Origin: Apteryx mantelli
Lineage: Eukaryota; Chordata; Aves; Apterygiformes; Apterygidae
Length of the DNA: 64,000 nucleotides
Assembly: GCF_036417845.1 (NCBI RefSeq)
Contig: NC_089978.1
Coordinates: 126,386,183-126,450,182, forward strand
Direction: 5' to 3'
Every line of letters begins with the position of its first letter. Position 1 is the stretch's first letter. Below, piece after piece: positions 1 to 12,300 of this stretch. A model generated the notes under the pieces. That model saw only the letters and a program-made list of their open reading frames with translations, was not told the DNA's origin and did not search any database. A program made the position numbers and the translations under genes.

Positions 1-224
1 TATGTTAGAAAGAAAGAGCAAATTCCCTTCAAGGGAAAGGCAGCATATGGATGCTGTAAACAAAGCATATTTTGCAAAATTATTGTGTATACTCTTTGCT
101 GCTCTGCTTTATTTGAGCAATTGCATTGTTCCAGGGTCTATCATTGTTCCATCTTTCTAGTATAATGTCTAGTATGACATATTTTTGTCTGTTGGAACCT
201 TCCTCTTTTATTTATTTATTTCAG
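1..224 (+). other. SENP7: End of an upstream SENP7 intron
   Basis: Non-coding and AT-rich, ending in a pyrimidine tract and acceptor (TTTATTTATTTATTTCAG) just before the first recognisable SENP7 exon. The exons for the initiator methionine and N-terminal basic region are not in the window. Confidence 0.75.
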
Positions 225-316
225 TGGAGATTAAGTGCCAGGAACAGAGTGTCTTCTACAAAAAGAAGGCAAAGGGACTGTGACAGATGCAGCTGTAATG
301 ATGAAGAATCATTTGG
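225..316 (+). CDS. SENP7: SENP7 exon a (N-terminal basic region)
   Basis: Ninety-two nt, phase 0 in, ending after two bases of a codon before the donor GTAAGA. It encodes [16 protein letters not shown] and a Cys-rich tail. From memory this aligns with the human WERSLRNKV stretch that precedes the HP1-box repeats. The Lys/Arg cluster (TKRRQR) could serve in nuclear localisation (inference). It is the least conserved exon reported here, but its phase fits exon b exactly. Confidence 0.75.
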
Positions 317-3300
317 GTAAGAAGCATCTCAAAATTAGTTCTTTGTGTTTGTATTGTCTGAGTTTCATAGTCTTTCTTGAAGACATGTATCCATGATCTC
401 CAGTTAATTATTTGGGTCATGCAGAGATGATTTTCAAGCTGTCAGATAGGTCCCCGCCCCTTCGGTGAGGTGCAATTCAGTAATCTGATGGCATTGTGAG
501 TTATGAAGCAACCATAATTTTTGCTTTGTTGTAACTCTTAATGCAAGACTGCAACACCAGAATGGGAATGCAACACTGCCTGGAGGAATTACGGCTTGTT
601 GAACTGTTTGGAATCTTGAAAGGAAGTCGTTATTCCATAAGTGCAAATTATCATTCTAGCCTTCGGTACTTTATATTTTTTAGGAAGATTTCCAGATCGT
701 CTTTGTTATGCATGACATTTTTTGCTCTGTAGCACATAGGCCTTATCAAATCTTAAAAAACAATATGATGATTAATAGAGGAAGGTAGTGACAAATTAGG
801 TTTTTCACCTGTATGTTAAACTCAAAACACCTAAGTGAGTAAATACTGTCTGATATGCTGTCTGATATGCTGCTGCTTTATGCTGTCTTTCCAAGAGCAA
901 ATATCATGGTTCCTTTGAGATAAATGGCAAGTTGTTTAAAATCGTCTTATGTAAAACTGTCAGCTAGATAATTGTTTATCCAAGAACATTCTGAAGTCGT
1001 AAGTACTGTAGTTGACAAATAGAAATGAAAATGTAGAATCAGATTCATTGACAGTAGCTAGGAAGCATGATGAAAGCATGATAGAATTAATTACATTTAT
1101 ATTAATGAAGCAACCATTATTACTTAATTGCTTATATTTGCATGAATTAGAGTAAGAGTAAACATTCTCTGCCCCACTCTGACTGAGATTTAACTCAATG
1201 GTGAAGTGATTTGTTGTCAGGTGAGGCTTTCAGAAACACAGTGCACAGGTAAAGAAACTGCTTACTGACAGCGGGTAATTTGGACACTGGTGAATTCAGT
1301 GTTTTTATGACATATGAAGACTGATCATTTAGCCCTGTCTTTATATACAGGATGCTCCAAACTGTTGCAGGGAAGATGTAAGCTTTTCATAAATTATGAC
1401 TTTACCTTTGATATGTCCTCAGAGACATAATGGTCAGCCTACATTGTGTTACCTCAAAATGCATCTCTTTTTAACTTTAGCTGAGGGAGTAGTTTGCAGG
1501 CTTTACCTACTAGAACTTAGAAGCTACAGTAATTGCAATTTCCTGAGTGTTGATTGCACCGTGGGATGATTGATATCTGATATCATTCTCCTGGGCTCTT
1601 TCAGTAGACTGAACAGAGCTTATCATGTTGGGGAGCTTTTTTTTTTTTCTTAAACAGCTGCCTCTGGATCTGTCACAGATGTTACTGTTGCTATGTGAGT
1701 AACTTGCAATAGTAAGTGTTAAAACATTTTTACCAAAATTCTTGCCAGCACACTGGTGAGGAATGATTTAGCATGTAATGAAACAGCAAATATTCAGGTA
1801 TTAAATCTGTGCTTTTTTAATTTCTTTAAAAAAAAAAAAAAAGATGTCTGTAGAGACAAGCTGGAGGGTTCACTGTAAAATAAACTTTACTTACTGTCTC
1901 CAGAAAAGCTCATTCTAGGTATAGCATTTAGGTACCGCAGCATTTCTCAGTCAGTTGAAATTAACACATCGACTTCATTGCATAATGAGTAGAAAGAGCA
2001 TATGGATTCTAAAGGAGATGGTATTTGTTCACGGAATGGTTCCGGTTGGAAGGGACCTTTAGAGATCATCTAGTCCAACCCCCTCAAGCAGGGTTAGCTA
2101 GAGCAGGTTGCCCAGGACCCTTTCCAGATGGCTTTTGAATATCTCCAAGGATGGAGAATCCACAGCCTCTCTGGGGAACCAGTTCCAGTGAAGAGTGTTT
2201 TTCTCATATTCAGACAGAACTTCCTGTGTTTCAGTTTGTGCCCATTGCCTCTTGTCCTGTCACTGGGCACCACTGAAAAGAGTCTGGCTCCATCTTCTTT
2301 ACACCTTCCCTTGAGATATATATTGATAAGATCCCTGCCCCGAGCCTTCTCTTCTCCAGGCTGAACAATTCCACCTCTCTCAGCCTCTCCTTATATGAGA
2401 GATGTTCTAGTCCCTTTATCATCTCCGTGGCCCTTTGCTGGACCCTCTCCAGTAGCTCCATGTCTCTCGTACTGGGGAGCCCAGAACTGGACCCAGCACT
2501 CCAGGTGTGGCCTCACCAGGGCTGAGTAGAGGGGAAGATTACCTCCCTTGACCTGCTGGCAACACTCTTCCTAATCCAGCCCAGGATACCATTGGCCTTC
2601 TTGGCCACAAGGGCACATTGCTGGCTTATGGTCAACTGGTTTTCACTAGGATCCCCGGGTCCTTCTCTGCAAAGCTGCTTTTCAGCAGGTCAGCCTCCAG
2701 CATGTGCTGGTGCCTGAAGTTATTCCTCCCCAGGTGCAGGACTTTGTACTTCCCATTGTTGAACTTCATGAGGTTCCTCTGCCCATTTTTCCAGCTTTTG
2801 TTAAGCAAAAGTCTGAGAATTGGCAAAAGTCAGAAGGGAAAATGTGAAGTGACATGCTGAGAATCTTTAGAAGGCAAAAGTTTCTGTTCCTTCTTCACAG
2901 TGGGGAATCTCTCATTTGTACTGATAAAAAGGAAATAATGATCTTAATGACAAACCCCTGGTTTTCTTAGCTGTTGTTTTAAAAGTGTAGCCTTCATTAT
3001 TGATAGGACCTAACTTTGATGTTACCCAAGATACATTTCCTGTCAAATATTTAGGGAGACACATTTCACCTTAAGTGTTGTCTCGACCATTGTTACTGCC
3101 ACTTAATTTTAGTCAGAAAGGACAAACTGGATGTATTAGCACAAACCCAAACTTCACGTGTGGTTTTAACAAAGGTTCTGGATTACAAAATGTGATAGCT
3201 GATCACTTCCATCAGTCCTGCTGTGAGGTGACACCATGGGAATTGGAAGCTGTGTTGTAAACCAAGACTGCTTTCACTTGAACACCTGTGCTCAGGGCCC

Positions 3301-6300
3301 AGTGAATGGCCACTCTTGGGAGATTTGTTTATGATCCCAGACAGGGCTCTCAGAGCAGGTTGTTTCCCAAGTCCTGGTCAAGTGCTGCTCTTGCATGTTC
3401 TTCTATTTGTGTCATAAAACAGATTATGACTCTCATTAAGTGTGAATAGTTCAACTTACTAATGTCTTTGCAGAAAGTTTGGCATAGTATTTATGTAATT
3501 GGTCAGTTAGTGTTTTGTATGCCATCTATGAAACTTCTATTGTTGAGGAAGGGTATAACACTATTTCAAAGGTAGCTATTGCCACCTGGAAACAGCTTAG
3601 ATGCATTCTCTTACCTCAGCTGTGTTACTCCTGGGTCATCCAAGAAGGATAGCACTGCTTTGAAAATCAGACTTCTGGTTTTGGTCTGTCGAGTTTTCTT
3701 TGGGTTGGGAGGAGTACTTAAATAAGATGTGTGTAATTTTGCCAACTCAACGTTGTAAACTTTAATTGAAATACATGTCATGGCTGAATGAAGTACTGAC
3801 CATGTGGTTGTCAGGTTTTTGTGGCAATCACTTACACGCAGGTTTCCTTTGCCCTGATGCACACACCTTGGCAATAATAACTTCCTGGTCCAGCAAAGCA
3901 AGGAGGTTAGTAGGGATTTTCAGATCTGCTGTTTCAACAGAGTTCTGCTGAACTGATGAAAGGGCATGGCCTTGAGAAGAAAGCCTCTGTCTGCCCTCTT
4001 CCTACTTCAAGGTAGTGCAGCCAATGAATGTGACTGAGAATTTCCCATTAACTATAGTGCATCACTTCATTCCTTTGGACTCCAAAAGGCCAAGGACTGC
4101 TTGGGCTCTGCATGTGCTGTAGAAGCTCAAATAGATGAATACACAATAAGTCTGTCAGTGGCTTTATTCTGTAGACCCAGGACACGTAATCAGTTCTCAT
4201 GGGGCCTGGTGGGCCACCCTCATATGGTGTATGTTATCCCACCATTAAAATACTGATTTTAAAATATTTGGATTTGCAAGTAGGAGAATGTAGGCAGGAA
4301 GATGGTGTAGGCAGTTATTATCAGTGCACCCAAAAGGAGTCAGTAGCTTCCAGGTCTGAATTTGATCATGCTCTCTAACACAAATTGGAGCCAGTGGTTA
4401 TACACTGGTGTGTACGTAAATATAGTCATTGAAAACAGAACTGGATCTAGCAGTTCTGATTATTGACTGAAGTAGAGGTCAAGGGATCAGACATTTTCTC
4501 CAAAGTCATGCAAGCAACTAATACCCTTCAGTCCTGCACTTTGTAAGGAAGGGTAATACATTTTTGCCTGTGAAAAGTGGTTTGAGATTAGCCAGGAATA
4601 GTAGCTGACAGCATTTTTCTTATTACTGTTTTTTTTCCTGTTTCACCCTTACATATGTAAGTATATTTCCATTACCTTTGTTTACATTTTTTTTTTTCTT
4701 TTGGAAGAAGGATGGAGGAGTAGGGTGGAGTAGGGGAGTTGCTTTAGAAACAAAAGTACTCTGCTTTGGTTTTCCTTTACCAAGATGCCTCCAGACTTGC
4801 TGTTGTGTGAGCTGTTTGCTGTGTCTGTCTGTTGCTTTTTTCCCTTGCTTGACATCAATTTTATCTTTTGAAATTTCTTTTGTATGACTTGCTTACTTGA
4901 TTCTGTGGACAATTTAACGGGTAATTTAGGGATCTGTGCCCCAGTCCTGAAACTGACACACAGAGGTACAGGCTAGCATAAGGGTAGCAGTTTGTGCTCA
5001 GTCTTCATGACATGATTTTTCAAGAAATACCACCACTTGCCATTCCTCCTTTAGAAAGGGAAGCCACTGAAAGCTGCAAGCACTATACAACTCTGAAAAT
5101 CAGGTCATAACCAGTTGTTCATGCTAATGTCTTCAGTCAAAAAACAGTGCCATGTAGAAGTGATGCCTCAGCCTGGCACTGACAGCTTTATGGATAGCCA
5201 GACATACACCGTTTTCTCCCATGTTGCTTGTTGAAGGTTCCTCTCCCTATAGCCAGGTTTCCAGTGCAAAACCAGTTGCATGGATGCATGTGTACTCTGA
5301 CTTGTAAGATCATTTTCACAAAGATACTTACTTAACGTGTTTAAAGCCCATTTAAGTCAAGGGAGGGACAAAGATTACCAGTTCTGGGGATGATATTAGA
5401 GGGAAAGTATCTGTTCTAGTCTTCTGTTGCTTGAGCTCTTCTGGGACCTCAGAAGATGAAATGTCTTTCCACTATAACCCTTTAGTAACTGGGCCTCTGA
5501 AGTAGGTTAGGTAAGTTAAGGAGGAAATTCAAGCGTAAGAGTAAATCTCTAATTTTCTAAGATGAATTTACACAAATTATTTGATAACTGTTACCTTGAA
5601 ATTGCCTTTAACTGCCTTAGTAATTGTAAATTTTCTCAACAGTTTAATGGGTCTTTGTGTAGCTGAATTTTGAAATCTTCTTCTCAGCATTTTAAAATGT
5701 ATATATTCCTTATTTTAATATATTTAGTATTTTTGTATATGACATAGCTTGCTAACGTACTTTCATAGTGACTTTGAAGAAGCAGGCATATACAAAGACT
5801 GTAGTATACTTTACAGTTGGACAAGTAATTTACATTTAGATCTGGTTTCTGTAAGTTCTTCTGACACGTTAAACCAGGGTTAGCGTATCACTCCAGGAGT
5901 CTGAGAAGCCCAGAGAATAGCTAGAACTTCTGGCTTGGGGAAGAAGTCTGTAGAAAATAAATTGAGAATACTTTGTTTTCTCAGTATGTTCTCATAAAGC
6001 TGCTACAGTTGGGCTCTACCATGTTAGACACTAATGTTATTAAACTTCCCTTGTTCTGAGGAAACTGCCAATGTTTAACCATTCCAGAGAGATATCCAAA
6101 TACCATTTGTGTTGTTTCTCTCCTTGGAAATAGGACCATAGAACCATGTGGCCTGGTTACTTTGTGTCTCATGACCAATACTGACTTTCTAAGCTTTTCA
6201 GTAGTTTAAGCATATCCTTTCCTAAAACTCCAATCTTCGGATCCTCAAAGTGTAGAATAGACCTTTTTAGGTCTGTGATATTTAAAGCAGGTGCACAGAC

Positions 6301-9300
6301 TTTGTAATGAGTTCCTGAAAGCAGCCGTTCTCTACTTGAGCAGTCATAGAATATATACAGGTGTAGATAAAATAACAAGTGTGTATCTGCTTTTTTCTGT
6401 CTCTGCCTACACCATTCTGGAGCTATCCTTTTGTTTAGATCAGTCTTCTGATGTGGCTGACAGAGACTGTCCTTGTACATATGACCTCACATTGCCATCG
6501 TAGAGTTGGTCTCTTGCTTCAGAAACCCTAGACTGTATTTCCTATAGCTAATCAGGAACCTTCCCTTACAAGACTAAACACTTTTTCTTCCTCTGTCCAG
6601 ATTTTGTGTCAGAGTGCTGTGATTTATTTATTTTTTCCTTTGGAGTTTAAGGCTCTCTTTTTGAGACTCAGCATTAGCTCTTTATCACTTACTTTTTCTC
6701 TGGGAAACTTCTAAGACAAGCCCAGAGAGTGGAGAAAAGTGGCTTAACTCGAGCTTAAGTTACTTGGTTTTGAATGGGAACCATTTAAGTTTATTGACCA
6801 TGATCTAGGAAACAGATGGAAGAGCCCTCAGAGACAGCAGCTCATTGCGCTCATGTTGTGGCATCCAGTGATGATCTGATAAGACTGACCAGCATTTGTG
6901 ACTTTACAGATAGGTTCTCTAAGCTGTGCATAGGAACCTTACTGTCTTTTCAGTTTCCTGGGAGGGGCGGGGGGCAGTCTTGTTAACATGGTAAGTAACT
7001 AGGGAAAAGAAATCTCAACATTGATTCAACAGCAAAATATCAGGATTTCTTGAAATATCTTCCCCGAGTCCAACAGATTTCATTAGAAAAGCAGTTTCCA
7101 ATCTTTTCTTTTGTTTCAAGCATAGCTTTTCTTCAGTGGTTTTCTTGGCATACTTAAATCTGTTTACCACTAGGTGTTATGTAACCATGCTGTTGGGCTG
7201 AATGCAGCATGTCAGTGGGACAGCTATAATTTCGTAGAAGTTTTTTGCACAGTTGTCAACCCACTGAACAGTAGCAGCCTTTTGCTTAAGAAATTTGGCT
7301 GTAGCACGTAATATCTATGTGAGTAGAAGTTTTTTTCTAACTATAAAAGAAAGATTCTTGCTGTACAATGTGAACAACTTGGTTTGTCATTTTAGACATG
7401 CCACAGAGAAAGCAATTTTTACCTTATTAATCTTCTAAAACCAATGTCTGAGCCTGAGCTTCAGTGTCCTCTTAGGACCAGTCCTTCTAGGAAAAGAAGT
7501 CCAAATCTCACCCATTTTGAAAATGAAATGAATCATCTAAGATAAATTCTGACAAATCATCTATGATATATACTGGTTAGCAGCTTAAAAGAAACTGTCC
7601 AAGTTACTGGCCATATTACAGAATTAATTGTTTATGTTGAAGACTTCAGTATCTATCTAGCAGACTCAGTGCAGTATAGACATTTGTTTAAAGAGTCTCG
7701 ATGGGGAGCTTTTAGTAACCTTCTAATTCATAATTGTATGTCTTTTTTTCTTTTTTTTTTTTTTTTAGCAGAATTGAGTAGAAATAATCATGTGGGGCTT
7801 CAAAACTGTAAGATTGTACTAGCTTGATTTTTCCAACAAGATCATATTTTAAATTGTGATATGGGAACCACTGAATATTTCTGGTTCTAAAGTAAGATGC
7901 CACAATATGAGCACTTTTTTCATACCCTGAAAATGCTCTGGTGTACACTTTCAGAATAGTTTGTCAGGCAATAGTAATGCCACTTCCAATATTTTCAATA
8001 AAAAAGATGCAGCAAAATTTCCATGCCTCTGCACTGAAGTTTGCCACTTCAGAATCATGTGTGGATGTGATAGCTATTGGCGGCAGAAACCCTGAAAGGC
8101 TATCCTGATTGAGAGAGATGCAGTTCTGATTCATCTTCTCTAAAGAGAACTGCTTTGTAGATTGTCAGGGAAGTGAACTTAATTCTCTTGAAGCTATTAA
8201 GTATGAGGCAGGAACAATAAACCCTTAAAGAAGGGTTTCAATAAGTTTTGTTGAATTCATGTGATTTAACAAGATCTCAGCACCCTATTATTAATTTATT
8301 ATATGTATGGCAGGCAACCCAAAGTTATCTTGACGAATGTCCTGAGGACGAAAATAGGACGAAAATACGCACAGGTGCAACCTAAAACTGATGCTAATTT
8401 TTCTGATGCTGACAAGCTGCAGTCAGATCAACTACCTTCATCATCTGTTGCCAGCCTAAAGATATGGCAAATTTTAAATCCTACTCTCCAAAGCCTTTTT
8501 CTATCCAAAAGGTATGTTGTTCAATGCTCTTTGCTTCGTGTCACTAAAAGAAATCGTTTTCCTTGCAGTTATTTTTCATGAGAAACTGTTCTTTGTTGTA
8601 CCACAGTTATCTTTTCTCATTCATGAACATTATTCTCATGTCTTCTGACTTTGCTGGATTCCCTTGCACATGGTTCCTTTTGCTAATAATTGAAAGAGCT
8701 GGTGGCAGGCACGGGATTTCTGATCAGCTGGTGTCTAGATGGTCCTGTGTTGACAAGACCAATTTGATCTCGTTCAGCCGTTGGACTCTCAGAATGCATT
8801 TTTTTTTTCCTATTCTTGTGAAAAGAAGAGTATGTTTGCAGTTAACTGCCCACTTTTCTCTGACAAGGTATCAAAGTATATATTCACTGTTATGGTCTCT
8901 GACTACTCACGAAAAGATGAGAGGAGGCATAAAGGGTCAGAAGAAAGGTCAGGCCTATCAAGCCCAGTATCTTCCCCTCTCCTATTCCCCATCAGGCAAT
9001 GGTCGGTTGGAGATACCTAGGGAACAGTATAAGAAACAGGGCATGGTTAGAGTGAATGATTTTTTTCGCTAATGTTTCCTCCCAGCTTCTGACAATAAAA
9101 AGCTTAGGGGCTTCCGTTACTGGAGTTTGTATCCAGAGTACTGTGTTCTTCTGTATCAGGCATGTCTCCTAAGTCATAGCCTCATTGCTGATCACCTGCC
9201 TACCTCTGCAACTGCTTGTCCCTAAAGTAGTCTCTTGATAAAAAGCAAACTGACGTCTCAGTGCAGCAGGAGATCCAGGTTCTCCCAGACATCACACAGT

Positions 9301-12300
9301 CTGTTCTGGAGTGTGCTTCATGGATGAATACAGGCAACAGGAGAGGTATACAGCAGATATCCAGAAGACAGCATTGTTCCAAACAGATTCAAGAAAGGCC
9401 ATGGCATACATCATAATCCAAAATGAACTGCAAAGGAAATGGTAGAATTTAGATCCCCGTTTGAGAAAGAGGGAAGTAAGTCAAGGGCTACACAGCAAGC
9501 TGGCTGCAGTTGCATTGTATCAATGCTGCTCTTATACATCACTGTTCAAGTAGTCACATCTTCATATTTTGTTTAGTTTATTTTTAACGCTTGTCCTTTC
9601 TAACGCTTGCAGGTGTTCTTCTGGGCCTTGCAATTGCTGTATTGCAGAATGCCAGCTGGAAATGGAGGGGGGAAGAAACAAAATCTATTGCTAAATTTTT
9701 GTGTATGCTACTTTCTACCTGTTGACTAAGTGCTTGAGGAAATTCAATATGTTTTACTGGAGGCTTCCTGTTCACAGGAAAATCAAGATTTCCTTGCTCC
9801 ATAATTCTGAGAAATGTATACAGATATTGCATGAAAATTATTTAAAGATAAGGATTTACTAGTTGCTAAACAGTATTAAGATGGTGTGTTAGTGGCAATA
9901 CAGTGTGAATAGTATCTGGTTATGGTGAAATGATGCATCTAGCTTTATACAAATTTTTTCCCCAGTTTCTTGCTACTTTTTGTATTTATCTGCTTGCCTT
10001 GGATTTTAAGTTCCTTTGTGGAGAATTTTGTTCTATGTCTCTAAAAGAGGGGGAAAAAATTAATACTATTTAATGATGTTGGGGATTATCAAGCCACTAA
10101 GATACACGATTTTAATTAGAAGTTTTTTTTCTCTAGATTTGAGTGCAGTATTTATGATTTATCATTATATGTACGGCAGGCAACCCAAAGTTATCTTGAC
10201 GAATGTCCTGAGGATGAAAATTGGAAGAAAATACATAAACAGCCACGTAATAATTGATGCTAATTTATCTGATGCTGACAAGTTACAATCAGGTCAACCA
10301 CCCTCATCATCTGTTGCCAGCCTACAGACATGTCAAATATTAAATCCTCCTCATGAAAGTTCTTTTCTGTCCAAAAGGTATGTTATTCACTCCTGATTTT
10401 GCCAGTCTTCCTGAAATAACGTGACTTCACAAGGGAAAACAGTTTTGCTGGAACAGTTTTTATGAGACGCTGTCTTGAAGCAGAAGTTGAATTTCCTGAG
10501 TGCAAACTAACATGCTGCTGCAACTAGCTGTTTTAACATTGCGTTTATTCTGATTTTTGCTGTACCTGATGCTACTACACTACTATCCTTTCCTAGAAGG
10601 AATGTCCATTTCCAATAAAACAATGTTTTTGGTCTATGTAAGTGGCTGTGTTTCAAGAATATTTCAGTTGGTTTTGTGTCTAGAACCAAAATCTTGCTTT
10701 CCTGTTGCTATTATGTTTTCTAGCATGGTTTCAAGTATTTTCTTTAAAAAAATTCTCCAAATTGCATATATGTGATAGCTCATTTCTTTTTCATTAATCC
10801 ATTGCTGGTTGCAAGTGCATCAACAGAGTGCTGTTGTTTGAGAGATCGCTTTCTCACTGCTTAGAATCTACTTTTCCTCTTTTCTTCCTGTATTTACCTT
10901 GACTGAGCATCATAGCAATACTTGACATGCAAAACTAGTCAAAATGAGTGATTAGAATTATATAATACTTGTCTCAGTCTAAGATGGCAGTTGAATTCAG
11001 AGTAAGCTCTTTTTTTCCTTGTCTTCTGTGACCTTCTCTTTGCCTAAAAGCCAAGTATCCACAGGGACAAATAGCATGAAATTTTGGGGGAGGAAATAGA
11101 ATGAGAAAGGAAAAGAAGAATGATTTGTGAGGGCAGGAATGATAGCAGTTCCCAGGTTAAAAAAATCATAAATCTTTAGAAGAGTGGGTCATATTGCTCA
11201 TTCTGATACATGAGCATCTTAGAGATCCTGAATTATTGAAGATTGATTGCTGTCATTTTTCTGTTGGGGTCTCTGTTATTGGTTAAATTAATCTGACAAA
11301 GCTGCATTTTAAAATGAGGGATTTAGAACCATTTATTAGGTTGTCTCTTAAGTCACTTATTAAAATACATGCAGTAGTTTTAAAGTAGTAGACTAAGTCT
11401 TTTTTGACTACAAAATCTTTAAGATATGTAATATTTAGTATCCCAGTTTTCCACTCAGTATTGTTTTGAATGATGGCAATGCCTGTATTCATAAAGAAGA
11501 CAACATGGAGTTTTGTACGTAGCTCTCTAAATCTCAGGAAACGTCTTGCATATATTTTCAGTCTAGTATTTGAAGGGCAGCTGTTGAGTTTTATGCTAAG
11601 CAACAGCGGTTTAGACTCTTCAGTACTGAAATAGCTAATGCTACATAGAGATTTGTTCTGTGTAACCCTCCTGAAGAGAATAATGCCTAATGACAAAAAG
11701 TATTAAGGACACAGAGGGAAATCCACACCTTTAAATGAGTATGGAACTAGCTCTATATTAACTGAGGTTAAATAAAGTCTGTATTTTCTCTAGTTCCGTT
11801 TGTCTTTCTGGGTAAAAAAGGTCTGAGTTGGTGTTTCAGTAGCTGGTGTACTCAGCTTGCTTTAGATTTGGGATTGTTCATTGCATGAAGGATTAGTTTT
11901 CTATTTCCGTGATGTGCTTTTCTAATGTGTTAAGTAAAAGTGTTAGACTATTTTGATAAGGCTAGTTATTAGCAGAAACCAGCATAAGGAGGTTCTCCCC
12001 CCTGCCCCCATAGTGACCAGCATATTAATGCAAGCTCTGACAGATGTCACATAGGAAATGAAGAACTTAAGTATTCTAAAAAAAAGACTTGTTTTGATCC
12101 TGATCATCTCCCTATAGTTAATGTCTGTGCATAGGATATTCTTGGCACTGAATCTTTTGGGGCCTCTTCTTTTGGAGCAAAGTAAAAGCTTCCCCCCCTT
12201 GTGATATGTGCGTGTGTGTGTGTGTGTGTGTACACATATATACGTGTACACACACAAACACACACGGCCATACTGTTTCACTGAAAATCATACCTGTTTT

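Noticed and set aside
4682-4912. Minus-strand open frame rich in Lys and Ser
   Set aside because: Created by a T-rich run read in reverse; no homology, inside a SENP7 intron.
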